From contig JAWKTK010000003.1 of the NCBI GenBank assembly GCA_041399205.1, forward strand, positions 682,001-746,000: a stretch of DNA of 64,000 bases. The letters run 5' to 3'. A program made the translations under genes and the position numbers. This DNA comes from JAGQOZ01 sp041399205 (lineage in GTDB: Bacteria > Planctomycetota > Planctomycetia > Pirellulales > Pirellulaceae). Positions within the stretch are counted from its first letter, which is position 1. Every line of letters starts with the position of its first letter. The notes beneath the pieces are model-generated. The model made no database searches, was not told the DNA's origin, and was given only the letters and a program-made list of their open reading frames with translations. Positions 52,319 to 61,723 of the stretch are shown here, piece by piece.

Positions 52319-54085
52319 TTATTTCTTGATGATTTCTCGGACCGTGCAACCCGAAGGAATCATCGGCAATACATGCTCTTGATACGGGACCTCGACATCC
52401 AGCACAAAGGGGCCCGGGTATTTGATCATTTCTTCCAACGCTCCGGCAAGATCCGCTTTCTTGGACACACTGGCACCACCGCAGCCGTATCCCTTGGCGA
52501 TGGCGACAAAGTCAGGATAGCGTTCCTTGGCAAACGCGCTATCGCCCTGTCCCTTTGCTTCCGGGTGATGTATCGGTCCTAAATACGTGTGAGCGCGGTT
52601 GCCATCCATAAAGCGATCTTCCCATTGGACCACCATTCCTAAATGCTGGTTGTTTAGCAGCAGAACCTTGACTGGCAATTCTTCACAATAGCAAGTGGCC
52701 AGCTCTTGAATGTTCATCTGAAAACTACCATCACCGTCAATGTCGATTACCAACGAACCGGGGTGAGCGGCTTGGACGCCCATCGCGGCTGGTAAGCCAA
52801 AGCCCATGGTGCCCAGACCGGAACTAGACATCCAACGTCTTGGCCGGTTGAACTTATAAAACTGAGCTGCCCACATTTGATGCTGTCCCACGCCCACGGT
52901 GATATAGGTGTCACCGTCGCCGGTCAGCTTGGAAAGTTCATCAATGGCATGTTGTTGCAGGATTCCATCAAACGAGCGATCGTAATCCAACGGGTCATCC
53001 TTGCGCCATTCGTCACATTGCTTGACCCACCCGGAAATGTCTTCGGGCGCTTCTACAATCTTGTTTAGTTCGGTCAGCGTCTGTTTGACGTCCGCGATGA
53101 TGGGCAAATGAGCTTCTTTGTTCTTGTTGATTTCAGAAGCATCGATATCCACGTGAATGATCTTGGCATGCTTGGCGAACTCTTCGAATTTTCCGGTAAC
53201 TCGATCATCAAACCTCACTCCCAACGCAATCAGTAGGTCGCATTCAGAAACGGCGTAGTTCGAATAAACCGTACCGTGCATGCCCAGCATGTGCAGCGAT
53301 TGCGGGTCGTTCGCCGGAAACGCGCCCAGTCCCATTAACGTCATGGTCACGGGAATGCCGGTCTTCTTGGCCAATTCACGCAACTGTTCGCTTGCTTCTG
53401 CCGCAATCACGCCGCCGCCCGCGTAGATGATCGGCCGCTTCGCTCGGCGAATTGCCGCTGCCATTTGTTTGATCTGTTCCGGGCGCAACTCCGGCCGCTT
53501 GACTCGATATCCCGGCAGATCCATCTCAACATCCCAATCGGGAATGCAGGTGCTCATCTGCACATCCTTGGGCATGTCTACCAACACCGGACCTGGTCGG
53601 CCTGTGGTGGCGACATGAAACGCCTCCTTCATGACCCGCGCCAGATCATTTACATCCGTGACCAAATAGTGGTGCTTGGTGATTCCTCGGCAAACTTCCA
53701 CAACCGGCGTTTCTTGAAACGCATCTTTGCCAATCACACCGGTTGGAACCTGCCCGGTAATGGCAACCAAGGGAATGCTATCTAGTTTTGCATCGGCTAA
53801 GGCGGTGACCAAATTCGTGGCACCGGGACCGCTGGTGGCCATCACGACGCCGACGTTGCCGGTAGAACGAGCATACCCTTGGGCTGCAAACGCTCCGCCT
53901 TGTTCGTGCCGAGGCAAAATGGTGCGAAGTCGATCTGCATACCGAGTGAGAGCTTGATGCATTGGCATACTGCAGCCTCCCGGATACGCGAATAGCACTT
54001 CCACATCGTGATCCACTAGCGACTTTACGATAATGTCTGCGCCTGTCATCACTTGTGCGTTTACTGAAGTACCAGTGGCTGCCAC
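52319..54085 (-). CDS. ilvB: Acetolactate synthase large subunit
   Basis: The start is GTG at 54085, with AAGGAG seven bases upstream. The 588-aa ThDP enzyme shows the N-terminal catalytic Glu61 in PRHEQGGAFAAQGYAR, then TSGPGATNL, a central FAD/cofactor domain, and the C-terminal ThDP motif DGDGSFQMN...LLLNNQ. The length and motifs match IlvB/IlvI. It condenses pyruvate with pyruvate or 2-oxobutyrate, the first common step of branched-chain amino-acid synthesis. No small regulatory subunit (ilvN/H) is encoded next to it here. It ends at a strong terminator, so it is probably monocistronic. Confidence 0.93.
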   Translation of the reverse strand: MAATGTSVNAQVMTGADIIVKSLVDHDVEVLFAYPGGCSMPMHQALTRYADRLRTILPRHEQGGAFAAQGYARSTGNVGVVMATSGPGATNLVTALADAKLDSIPLVAITGQVPTGVIGKDAFQETPVVEVCRGITKHHYLVTDVNDLARVMKEAFHVATTGRPGPVLVDMPKDVQMSTCIPDWDVEMDLPGYRVKRPELRPEQIKQMAAAIRRAKRPIIYAGGGVIAAEASEQLRELAKKTGIPVTMTLMGLGAFPANDPQSLHMLGMHGTVYSNYAVSECDLLIALGVRFDDRVTGKFEEFAKHAKIIHVDIDASEINKNKEAHLPIIADVKQTLTELNKIVEAPEDISGWVKQCDEWRKDDPLDYDRSFDGILQQHAIDELSKLTGDGDTYITVGVGQHQMWAAQFYKFNRPRRWMSSSGLGTMGFGLPAAMGVQAAHPGSLVIDIDGDGSFQMNIQELATCYCEELPVKVLLLNNQHLGMVVQWEDRFMDGNRAHTYLGPIHHPEAKGQGDSAFAKERYPDFVAIAKGYGCGGASVSKKADLAGALEEMIKYPGPFVLDVEVPYQEHVLPMIPSGCTVREIIKK

Positions 54086-54220
54086 GAATATTTCTCCTTG
54101 TGTATGCTAACAACTGCCAGATAAGTTCATGCGAACCCTATAGCATATGGTTTCGCCTGCGTCGTTTCAAGCGAAACAGGTCCAATCTAGCCCAGACGCG
54201 ACCTCCGATTCTATTGCGAA

Positions 54221-54832
54221 TCAGGCTTTGCGGCGAGGAATCTGCCGGGGATAGGGGGGCTGTTCTGCCGGAGGCAACGCTTCGCCCGTTTCTGATTGCC
54301 ATCCTTCTCGCTCTTCCGGTGTGGCATAAAACCGTAGCCAAGTATCCGGATTGTCGTCGGGATCCAAGCATTGCCAGTACAGGTAAGTTTCGCGGCCAAT
54401 CAGCATTTTCTCGTACGACGGCAAGATGTCTCGGAAAATCAGCCGGTAAAGTTCGCGATCCGACAAGTGTTCCGTAAAAAGCAGTACAATTTTCTTTTCC
54501 ACCAAGCGGTCGATCAGTTCCCACAGTCGAGTGGGCAATTGATCGTCGGAAACCGTTTCGGGGTTAGGCGGTGCTAATTCCGGGTCAAACCACTGGCAAA
54601 TCGGCAAAACGGGGGCTCGTTCCCACTGCAACATACTTGCTAAATAAATATTCTCTTCGCGAGTCGGCATCGCTTGCGTGTTTACCACCAGCAGCGAGTC
54701 GTCATAGTACGGCTCTAGCTCGTCTCGCAACTGAGCGTTCAGCAAGAGCTCATCTACGTCTTTTTCGGGTTGACGACGAACGGGCGACACCTGCGACTCT
54801 CCGATTCTGATATTCCAACGATGCCGTATCAA
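54221..54832 (-). CDS. Conserved-looking cytoplasmic protein of unknown function
   Basis: The 203-aa product lacks a signal peptide or membrane helix. It is rich in acidic and aromatic residues, for example LRDELEPYYDDSLLVVNTQ, WERAPVLPICQWFDPEL and IFRDILPSYEKMLIGRETYL. No catalytic motif or domain is recognised. Codon use and amino-acid balance are those of a real gene, and the frame is free of gaps across more than 600 bases. It lies upstream of ilvB on the same strand with a 135-base gap, so it has its own or a shared promoter. Confidence 0.6.
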   Translation of the reverse strand: MIRHRWNIRIGESQVSPVRRQPEKDVDELLLNAQLRDELEPYYDDSLLVVNTQAMPTREENIYLASMLQWERAPVLPICQWFDPELAPPNPETVSDDQLPTRLWELIDRLVEKKIVLLFTEHLSDRELYRLIFRDILPSYEKMLIGRETYLYWQCLDPDDNPDTWLRFYATPEEREGWQSETGEALPPAEQPPYPRQIPRRKA

Positions 54833-55051
54833 ACTTAACGAATCAACAACGTCCCTGCGGAAAACGCGTTCGCGAATTTCTACATCACCACTCTAACAAC
54901 ATCACGGCACGCAGCAACGCCGAGAATTGCAGCAGACCGGCAAACTTATCAGGCTCGATCAGCTAAACGCCGCATGATTGGAAAAGTCGAACCGCCTAAT
55001 CAGCCAAGCCCGCAACTCTTTGTGGTGGCTGTTCAGGCATCGAAACCACAT

Positions 55052-56518
55052 TTAGCCGATTTCCGTCGAGTTCTGCTCTGAATTCTGGTCCGAAACCGTG
55101 GACGCAATCGAAATACCCAGCTTCTTGATCTTCGTTCGCAGGGTGGTCCGAGTTACCCCCAGGATTCTGGCTGCTTCGCCCTGGTTGGCACCGGTGGCTC
55201 GCAGCACGTCCGAAATCAACTTCTGCTCCAACATGGCAACCAGTTCGTCATACAACTGATTCGTTCCCTGATTGATTCGTTGGTAAATAAATTCTTGTGA
55301 AACCGAAATCGCTTGCGTCTCTTCGATGGAAACCGGCGGCGGACGACGCACTACTTCGGGCAATGCGTCGGCAAACAAAACGGGCCCCGTTGTATCCAAG
55401 ACCGCCTGACGAATGACACTTTGCAACTCGCGAATATTCCCCGGCCACAGGTAACTGCGAAGAATGGCCACCGCTTCCGGCGCCAACCGATCGACTGATT
55501 TCCCCAGATCTCGGTTGGCCGACATTAGGAAATACTGCGTCAGAAGTTCCAAATCCGCACCACGGTCTCGCAACGGTGGCAAAGAAATGGCGTATCCATT
55601 CAAGCGATAATACAAATCACCGCGGAATTCTCCTTTGACCACCATTCGCTCCATGTCTCGACTGGTTGCCGCAATGACTCGCACATCGGTCTGAATCGTC
55701 TCTTCTCCGCCCACGCGTTCAAAACGTTGCTCCTGTAAAATGCGCAGCAACTTGGCTTGCAACTGCGGAGGCATATCGCCTATTTCGTCCAAGAACAGCG
55801 TCCCGCCAGTGCATTGTTCGAACTTACCAATTCGACGTCGATCGGCGCCGGTGAACGCGCCTTTTTCATGTCCGAATAATTCGCTTTCCAGCAATGCTTC
55901 GGGAATGGCTGCGCAGTTGACAGCCAGAAATGGCCCCGTGTTGCGGCGACTGTGTTGGTACAACGCTCGAGCCACCAGTTCCTTGCCGGTTCCGCTTTCG
56001 CCGCGAATTAATACCGTCAGGTTTTGCGACGCCACTCGACCAATCGACCGATACGCTTTCTGCATGGCGGGCGAACGTCCAATAATGACATCGCGCTCAT
56101 CTGTTCCGGGCGAAGTCGGCAACGTGGCGGACGTGGTTCCTTCTGCCGTCAACCGCCGAATTTCGAACGCGCGTTCCGCCAGCCACAATACCTCTTGGAA
56201 GTCCAACGGCTTGGACAGGTAATCCAATGCTCCTCGCTGAATCGCGCGAATCGCCGTGCCACTGGAATCCGCCGCCGTCATTAGCACCACCGGCACGTGC
56301 TGGTCGACGTTGATAATTTGTTCAAACGCCTCTAGGCCGGGCATATCTTGCAGTTGGACACTCAGGAAGACCGCGTCGGGTACGACGGTCGGCAGTTTCG
56401 CCAAAGCGGCCGCACCTGTGCGAAAGACGTGCAGCTTGACGTTGGGATTCTTACGGAAACAGGCGGCAAAGGAGTGCTGAGTCTCTTCGTCGCCATCAAT
56501 AACAAACAGTTGATACAT
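55052..56518 (-). CDS. Sigma-54-dependent NtrC-family regulator with non-canonical receiver
   Basis: The 488-aa protein has a receiver domain (about 1-120), an AAA+ sigma-54 activation domain (about 145-380) and a Fis-type helix-turn-helix (about 445-485; QGEAARILGVTRTTLRTKIKKLG). Walker A is GESGTGKE (173-180) and the sigma-54 contact loop GAFTGA is at 220-225. In the receiver, Asp8/Asp10, Thr81 and Lys103 are present, but the phospho-acceptor position is Ser53 (VFLSVQLQDMPG). Phosphorylation of the usual kind is therefore unlikely, and it may be controlled differently. No histidine kinase gene lies nearby. It should activate sigma-54 promoters; targets are unknown. Confidence 0.9.
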   Translation of the reverse strand: MYQLFVIDGDEETQHSFAACFRKNPNVKLHVFRTGAAALAKLPTVVPDAVFLSVQLQDMPGLEAFEQIINVDQHVPVVLMTAADSSGTAIRAIQRGALDYLSKPLDFQEVLWLAERAFEIRRLTAEGTTSATLPTSPGTDERDVIIGRSPAMQKAYRSIGRVASQNLTVLIRGESGTGKELVARALYQHSRRNTGPFLAVNCAAIPEALLESELFGHEKGAFTGADRRRIGKFEQCTGGTLFLDEIGDMPPQLQAKLLRILQEQRFERVGGEETIQTDVRVIAATSRDMERMVVKGEFRGDLYYRLNGYAISLPPLRDRGADLELLTQYFLMSANRDLGKSVDRLAPEAVAILRSYLWPGNIRELQSVIRQAVLDTTGPVLFADALPEVVRRPPPVSIEETQAISVSQEFIYQRINQGTNQLYDELVAMLEQKLISDVLRATGANQGEAARILGVTRTTLRTKIKKLGISIASTVSDQNSEQNSTEIG

Positions 56519-56763
56519 TCGCCACGAACTCGGATCTGGACTACGGAAAGCTTGCCAAAGAAAATCAATTATTCCGCAGGTTGTGCCGCATGCCTAGCTG
56601 GACAAGATTTCCAGCGACTTCTGTCGCAGATCTGCGAGCCTGAGAACAGACTCGCCCACGCGAAAACCGCTCCTACGGCGACAAAATACAGGACATGGGG
56701 CGCGAACTGGCTCCGTTCCGTAACAAACAAGTAAGTGGCGTTATTGCTTGACCGCCATTTGAT

Positions 56764-56970
56764 CTAGGGCAGCACCGAAGTTGACAATCGCGGTGCATCC
56801 GTTGACTTGGGACTGTCGCCTGCCTTCAGCAGTTCACCTCGCATGACGGGAACGTCCATGGGAGCGTTGATCGCCAAACTGACTCGATTTCCTTGAACTT
56901 TGCAGATCGTGATTTCAATATCCGATCCAATTCGAATTGTCTGGTCCTTCTTTCGGCTCAATACAAGCAT
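56764..56970 (-). CDS. csrA: Carbon storage regulator CsrA
   Basis: The 68-aa protein starts MLVLSRKKDQTIRIGSDIEI and contains VSLAINAPMDVPVMRGELL, the RNA-binding beta-strand and Arg region of CsrA. A 10-15 residue tail extends beyond the usual 61. AAGGAG lies seven bases before the ATG. CsrA dimers bind GGA-containing hairpins in mRNA leaders and block or alter translation. The gene follows a 660-base spacer that ends in a strong terminator of opposite direction. It precedes the sigma-54 regulator by about 245 bases on the same strand. Confidence 0.88.
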   Translation of the reverse strand: MLVLSRKKDQTIRIGSDIEITICKVQGNRVSLAINAPMDVPVMRGELLKAGDSPKSTDAPRLSTSVLP

Positions 56971-57548
56971 GGGGTAACTCCTTTTAGATCGATCTTCTTC
57001 CGTTTGAAAAATCGTCCGTGAAAAGCAAAGTCGAGGTGCATGAACGGTTCGCCAAAGCGACGATATGCCGTCACTGCAAGCGTTGTACCATTCATTTAAG
57101 TTTCATTCAACTTTTTTGCAGTATTTGACGACGCTCAATTCTTTCGCGGGAACGGGAAAAGTCCAGATACAAAATGACATGGTCAAAGAAGATTTTTGTA
57201 TTAGAACGAAAAAGATGGGGTTGTTCTTTGGCGATTGCGAGGCCATAATCCCGCCTCGAATTCAGCGACCAGGCGAACCGGAAAAGGTGTCAATTTTTCA
57301 CGGTTCCAAAGTGGCCTGACACGGAATTCGAACTACAATTCATTTAGCTTGGCTGTGACGCCGATAAACCATGCGGACACAATCAACGAAACATTGTCAA
57401 ACTCGACTACGGCAAGATTCCGGCGGAGGGACCAATTATTAGCGTTGGCCTGGATCACTAAAACGGCTCGTGCAGAAGCACGCCAGATCCACGTCATTCT
57501 CGCAGCGACTTCCATATCGTCGCGATCAGCCGTGAGTTTGACTTGTGA
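56971..57548 (+). ncRNA. Candidate small RNA locus upstream of a plus-strand terminator
   Basis: No credible protein is encoded in this roughly 580-base stretch between csrA and the ThuA gene. Two short plus-strand frames (57065-57319 and 57235-57639) have no ribosome site or domain. The second runs through the terminator at 57549-57590. That terminator points rightward, so some plus-strand transcript must end here. The region contains several GGA triplets (for example GGAACGGGAAAAG and CGGAGGGACC), the motif CsrA binds. A csrA-linked regulatory RNA is possible. The start of the transcript is unknown, and the coordinates give only the spacer. Confidence 0.3.
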
Positions 57549-57590
57549 GGCTGCTGCCAGATTCATTGAATCGGCCGCAGCCTTTTTTTT
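57549..57590 (+). terminator. Strong Rho-independent terminator with no upstream protein gene
   Basis: GGCTGC (57549-57554) pairs with GCAGCC (57577-57582), and an inner GATTCA/TGAATC stem continues the hairpin. Eight Ts follow immediately (57583-57590). The T-tract is only on the plus strand, so it does not serve the minus-strand ThuA gene. Confidence 0.8.
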
Positions 57591-57635
57591 ATGCGCTCAA
57601 TCTATTGCCGCTGTGCGGCAAGTCCACGAGCACTA

Positions 57636-58505
57636 TTAGTCTGTTCTAGCGGACGATTTGTCAGCCGTCGGAAAGTCTTCAGGAATGGGCAACGTGACTT
57701 TGCCTGTGGCGGCCCATTCGGTGCCCCGTTGTAGGACGGTGATGAAGCCCACGCATTGCATGGACGGTTCGTGATGCCCCATCGCTGTATGCATCACTCG
57801 TCCTTGGCCGTAATCAATCGTCATGATCATCGGTTCGTGGCGTCCCGACTTGTTGGAAAACGCCGTACCTAAGATCTTCATGTTTTCCGCTGGGCCTCGT
57901 AGCGAATCATACAATTCGTCGTCGGTGTGCAGCCAAGCACGAGGCATACCGTCGGTGATGGGATGCGCAGCGTCGCGAATGATGACTTGGAATTCGTGTC
58001 GAGCTCCATGACTGCCACCCGGACCTTGGCGGTCGTCGCGAACCAGCTTTTCGTCCTTGTCCAGGTAGACGTACGGGCCGGACGATTCGTTGCGACCGCC
58101 CCAACCGCCGAGTCCGATCATGCGGTTGTATTCGTCCCACTTTGGAAACGCATTGTCAGCGGCGTGGACGCACACAAAACCACCGCCCGTTTCGACAAAT
58201 CGCTGGAACGCTTTCCGAGTTGCCTCTGGCCATAAGTCTCCGTTGTAATTGGACACCACCACCTGATAGTCCTGAAACTTCGGCGTAAAGGAAGACATGT
58301 CTTGACCACTGGCCGGCGACGTCGCCACGTCAACTTGAAAACAACCGGCTTCTTCCAAGGCCGATTTCAACAACGGAGTCGTCTTCTGCCACTGATGATT
58401 GTTTTGGCCGTCCACAATCAAGACTCGCAGCGGAGAATCTGCCCAAGCGGTTGCTGTTACCAAGATTGCAAACACCCCTGCCAGCCACATACGTTTTCGA
58501 ACCAT
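57636..58505 (-). CDS. ThuA-domain secreted protein (trehalose-utilisation family)
   Basis: GGAG lies about eight bases before the ATG at 58505. The 289-aa protein then has a signal peptide (MVRKRMWLAGVFAILVTATAWA). The ThuA/class I glutamine-amidotransferase-like domain follows, with RVLIVDGQNNHQWQKTTPLL, GGFVCVHAADNAF and a late MGHHEPS. These exported proteins are common in Planctomycetes near sugar dehydrogenases, transporters and CxxCH proteins. A sugar-related role is inferred, but the reaction is not known. The gene is divergent from the SSS transporter, so a shared promoter region lies at about 58506-58700. Confidence 0.85.
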   Translation of the reverse strand: MVRKRMWLAGVFAILVTATAWADSPLRVLIVDGQNNHQWQKTTPLLKSALEEAGCFQVDVATSPASGQDMSSFTPKFQDYQVVVSNYNGDLWPEATRKAFQRFVETGGGFVCVHAADNAFPKWDEYNRMIGLGGWGGRNESSGPYVYLDKDEKLVRDDRQGPGGSHGARHEFQVIIRDAAHPITDGMPRAWLHTDDELYDSLRGPAENMKILGTAFSNKSGRHEPMIMTIDYGQGRVMHTAMGHHEPSMQCVGFITVLQRGTEWAATGKVTLPIPEDFPTADKSSARTD

Positions 58506-58702
58506 TGCATCGTCTCCATCGAGATAACTGTGCGAAGTAAAATGGACGCGAATTCTAGCATACCTCGGCCCAGAACGCGAATTCGGTGACATGCCCGTTC
58601 GGTTCGAAACGGCCGGGCCGCAGGGGGTTTCCTTGTCCGACTTGGCGCGGCACAATTTCCGTTCCGAATCGCATGTCAATCAAGCACGAAAGCGTGAACT
58701 AC

Positions 58703-60535
58703 ATGGAACTGAACGCATTAGACTGGGCCATCATCATCGGCTACTTTGCCGTCACTATTGCCATTGGCTTGATCTTTAGTCGTCGAGCAGGCAGCAGTCT
58801 TAGCGAATATTTTGTTTCTGGCCGTTCATTGCCTTGGTGGATCGCCGGAACATCTATGGTGGCCACCACGTTTGCCGCCGACACGCCTTTGGCCGTCACG
58901 GGACTGGTTGCCAAAGATGGTTTGGCCGGTAATTGGGTGTGGTGGTCATTCGCTGCGGGCGGCATGGTCACCGTGTTTGTTTACGCCAAACTCTGGCGTC
59001 GAGCGGAAGTGATGACCGATGTCGAGTTCCTGGAACTTCGTTATCAAGGACCACCCGCCGCCGCTCTGCGAGGAATCCGCGCGGTCTACCTTTCGCTGAT
59101 TATCAATCCCATTATCATCGGCTGGGTCACAGGAGCGATGCTGACCGTGCTGAAGGAAACCGTTCTGCACGGCACAGCAGATACGTGGGTCATTGCGGGG
59201 CAGTCTATCAGCAAGGACTGGATGATCATCATTGCTTGCCTGAGTGTCGTTGGTATTTACTGTACGTTTTCCGGCATGTGGGGCGTGGCCGTCACCGACT
59301 TCATTCAGTTCTTCACCGCCATGACCGGTTGTGTTCTGCTGGCATACTTTGCCGTCAAGGCTGTGGGCGGGTTGGACTCGCTGCATGAAAAAGTAGCGCA
59401 GAATTTTGGCGATGGTCAGCAAGCGTTTGGTTTCTTGCCCGACTTCTCGGCCGAAGAGCCCTGGATGCCGGTCGAAATCTTCTTGATCTTTTTGTTTGTG
59501 CAATGGTGGGCTACTTGGTATCCGGGGGCCGAACCAGGTGGCGGCGGCTACGTGGTTCAGCGAATGGCATCCTGCAAAGACGAACGACACACCATCTTGG
59601 CAACGTTGTGGTACCAACTGGCGCATTACTGTTTGCGCCCTTGGCCGTGGATCTTGGTCGCATTCGTGGCGTTAGCTCAATATCCCGAATTGCGTCAACT
59701 GGCAACAGATCCGGATTTCGCCAAGGCCGCTGGAACCAATGCCGATGCCGGCTTCGCCCGAGTTATCCGAGATTTCAGTCCGCATGGTTTGCGAGGCCTC
59801 ATGTTGGTGACGTTCTTTTCGGCCTTCATGTCCACCATCAGTACGCAAATGAACTGGGGTGCGTCCTATTTGGTTCGCGATGTCTACCAACGATTCATTG
59901 CGCCGCAGGCGACCGACCGGCAACTAACAACTGCTTCGCGAATCATGTCTGTATTGGTGCTGGTAGTGGGTGGCATTGTGTCAAAACGAATGGTCGGCAT
60001 GGACATCGGCGATATTTGGAAGATGCTGTTGGCCTTAGGTGCCGGAACCGGAGCTGTGTTCATGCTTCGCTGGTTTTGGTGGCGAATCAACGCTTGGACG
60101 GAAATCGTCGCGATGCTCGGTTCGCTCGGCTTCTTCTGGCTATTTAAGTACCAACTGAAGCTGGAAGCGCGAGACGAAATTATCGGCGTCTACGTGGCGG
60201 TGGCCACCATTGTCACTTGGCTGGTCGTGACATTTGTTACTCCGCCAGAGAGGCCGGAAATCCTGTCCAGTTTCTATCGCAAAGTCCGACCGGCTGGCCC
60301 GGGTTGGAAGAATATTGCGGCGCTCAATCCCGATGTGATGCCCGACCGTCACTTGGGCCTATCGTTCTTGACCGCTTTGTTTGCCGCTGGAATTGTCTAC
60401 TGTACGATTCCAGGCATCGGATTTCTGCTGTTCAGCGAATTCGGCAAAGCCGCCGGTTGCGCCGCCGGAGCGATCGTGTGCGGCGGCGTGGTAATGAGCT
60501 TGATTCGCAAGGTCGGCTGGGAAAATACGTTGTAA
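58703..60535 (+). CDS. Sodium:solute symporter (SSS family)
   Basis: The ATG at 58703 gives MELNALDWAIIIGYFAVTIAIG, the usual family N-terminus. An in-frame ATG at 58673 is an alternative, and neither has a clear ribosome site. The 610-aa protein has about 14 membrane helices with SSS motifs such as EYFVSGRSLPWWIAGTSM, FAADTPLAVTGL and TFFSAFMSTISTQMNWGASY. It imports a solute, probably a sugar or organic acid, with Na+. The neighbouring ThuA, lactonase-fold and Gfo/Idh genes suggest a sugar. It converges with the lactonase gene, with a 21-base gap. Confidence 0.86.
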   Translation: MELNALDWAIIIGYFAVTIAIGLIFSRRAGSSLSEYFVSGRSLPWWIAGTSMVATTFAADTPLAVTGLVAKDGLAGNWVWWSFAAGGMVTVFVYAKLWRRAEVMTDVEFLELRYQGPPAAALRGIRAVYLSLIINPIIIGWVTGAMLTVLKETVLHGTADTWVIAGQSISKDWMIIIACLSVVGIYCTFSGMWGVAVTDFIQFFTAMTGCVLLAYFAVKAVGGLDSLHEKVAQNFGDGQQAFGFLPDFSAEEPWMPVEIFLIFLFVQWWATWYPGAEPGGGGYVVQRMASCKDERHTILATLWYQLAHYCLRPWPWILVAFVALAQYPELRQLATDPDFAKAAGTNADAGFARVIRDFSPHGLRGLMLVTFFSAFMSTISTQMNWGASYLVRDVYQRFIAPQATDRQLTTASRIMSVLVLVVGGIVSKRMVGMDIGDIWKMLLALGAGTGAVFMLRWFWWRINAWTEIVAMLGSLGFFWLFKYQLKLEARDEIIGVYVAVATIVTWLVVTFVTPPERPEILSSFYRKVRPAGPGWKNIAALNPDVMPDRHLGLSFLTALFAAGIVYCTIPGIGFLLFSEFGKAAGCAAGAIVCGGVVMSLIRKVGWENTL

Positions 60536-60556
60536 AACTCGTCCAGCCGGTGGTCG

Positions 60557-61723
60557 TCATTCGCTTTGTATTTTCGCAAACCGAATGCAAACGGGACTGG
60601 GCACATCTAGCGTTTCGTTGGAACCTTGCAGAGTTCCCTTCGTGGCGTCGATTTCAAAAATGGTCACCATGTCGGTCCCTTGGTTCTCTGCCAATAAGTA
60701 TTTTCCCGTGGGATCAATGACAAAGTTGCGAGGCGTCTGGCCTCGAGTTGATTCGATGGCCGTGATCGAGATTTCGCCTGTTTCGGCGTCCACTTGGAAA
60801 CACGCAATGCTATCGTGGCCTCGGTTGGAACCGTACACAAACTTGCCAGACGGATGGACCACAACTTCGGCCGTGTAGCTGGCGTCCGTATGATCGCTAG
60901 GCAGAGTGGAAACGCTTTGGATTGGCTCTAGCGAACCCTTGTCCGCATCGTATTTTAGAGCGGTGATGGTGGAATCGAGTTCGTTGATGACGTAAGCAAA
61001 CTTCTGCGAAGGATGGAAGCTGAAATGACGAGGTCCCGCGCCGGCCTTGATTTGTACGAACGCCGGATCGTTCGGCTGCAGCGAACCTTTCTCAGAATCG
61101 AACCGATAGATCATCACCTTGTCCAAGCCCAAGTCCGCCACAAACGCGAATCGATTCTGGGCGTCCAAATTAATGGAATGAGCGTGCGGACCTTCTTGAC
61201 GCTGAGCGTTCACGCTGGAACCTTCGTGCTGCTGGAAAGCCGTGCGATCGCCTAACGAACCATCTTCTTCGATTCGAATCACGCTGGCCGTGCCGCTGCC
61301 GTAATTGGCAACCAAAACAAACCGGCCCGTTTGATCTACATTCAAATGACATGGTGCGGTTCCGCTGGAGGCCACTCGGTTTAGCAATGTCAATTCGCCC
61401 GATTTGGGATCCAACCGGTACGCAGCCACGAACCCGGTCTGCTGATCTTCAAATTCCGAGACTTCGCCGACGGCATACAGATACTTGCCGTTGGGATGTA
61501 CAGCCAAGAACGAAGGGTTTTCTACTTCAGCGGCAAGTTCTAAGTCTGCAAATGTTCCCGTTTCGCTATCAAAGATGGCTCGGTAAATCCCTTGGCTTTC
61601 TCCGCCAGTATACGTGCCGACGTAAGTGAAAAAGCGTTCCGCGTGGACTGACATGCTATTGGCGCTCCAGACTGCCATGCAAACAACAATTGGCAACCAT
61701 GTTTGGCAAATTGGTGAGATCAT
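60557..61723 (-). CDS. Lactonase-fold beta-propeller protein (6-phosphogluconolactonase/YbhE type), exported
   Basis: The 388-aa protein has a signal peptide (MISPICQTWLPIVVCMAVWSANSMSVHA). A seven-bladed propeller of the YbhE/Pgl type follows, with blades such as FLAVHPNGKYLYAVGE, HLNVDQTGRFVLVAN and HPSQKFAYVINELD. The fold suits hydrolysis of sugar lactones. The signal peptide points to an extracytoplasmic lactonase rather than the cytoplasmic Pgl of the pentose-phosphate pathway. Residue-level proof of catalysis cannot be given. Neighbours (SSS transporter, ThuA, Gfo/Idh) fit oxidative sugar degradation. Confidence 0.83.
   Translation of the reverse strand: MISPICQTWLPIVVCMAVWSANSMSVHAERFFTYVGTYTGGESQGIYRAIFDSETGTFADLELAAEVENPSFLAVHPNGKYLYAVGEVSEFEDQQTGFVAAYRLDPKSGELTLLNRVASSGTAPCHLNVDQTGRFVLVANYGSGTASVIRIEEDGSLGDRTAFQQHEGSSVNAQRQEGPHAHSINLDAQNRFAFVADLGLDKVMIYRFDSEKGSLQPNDPAFVQIKAGAGPRHFSFHPSQKFAYVINELDSTITALKYDADKGSLEPIQSVSTLPSDHTDASYTAEVVVHPSGKFVYGSNRGHDSIACFQVDAETGEISITAIESTRGQTPRNFVIDPTGKYLLAENQGTDMVTIFEIDATKGTLQGSNETLDVPSPVCIRFAKIQSE

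Noticed and set aside
57235..57639. 134-codon plus-strand frame upstream of the ThuA gene
   Set aside because: It runs straight through a strong terminator and has no ribosome site. The amino-acid sequence is not convincing.
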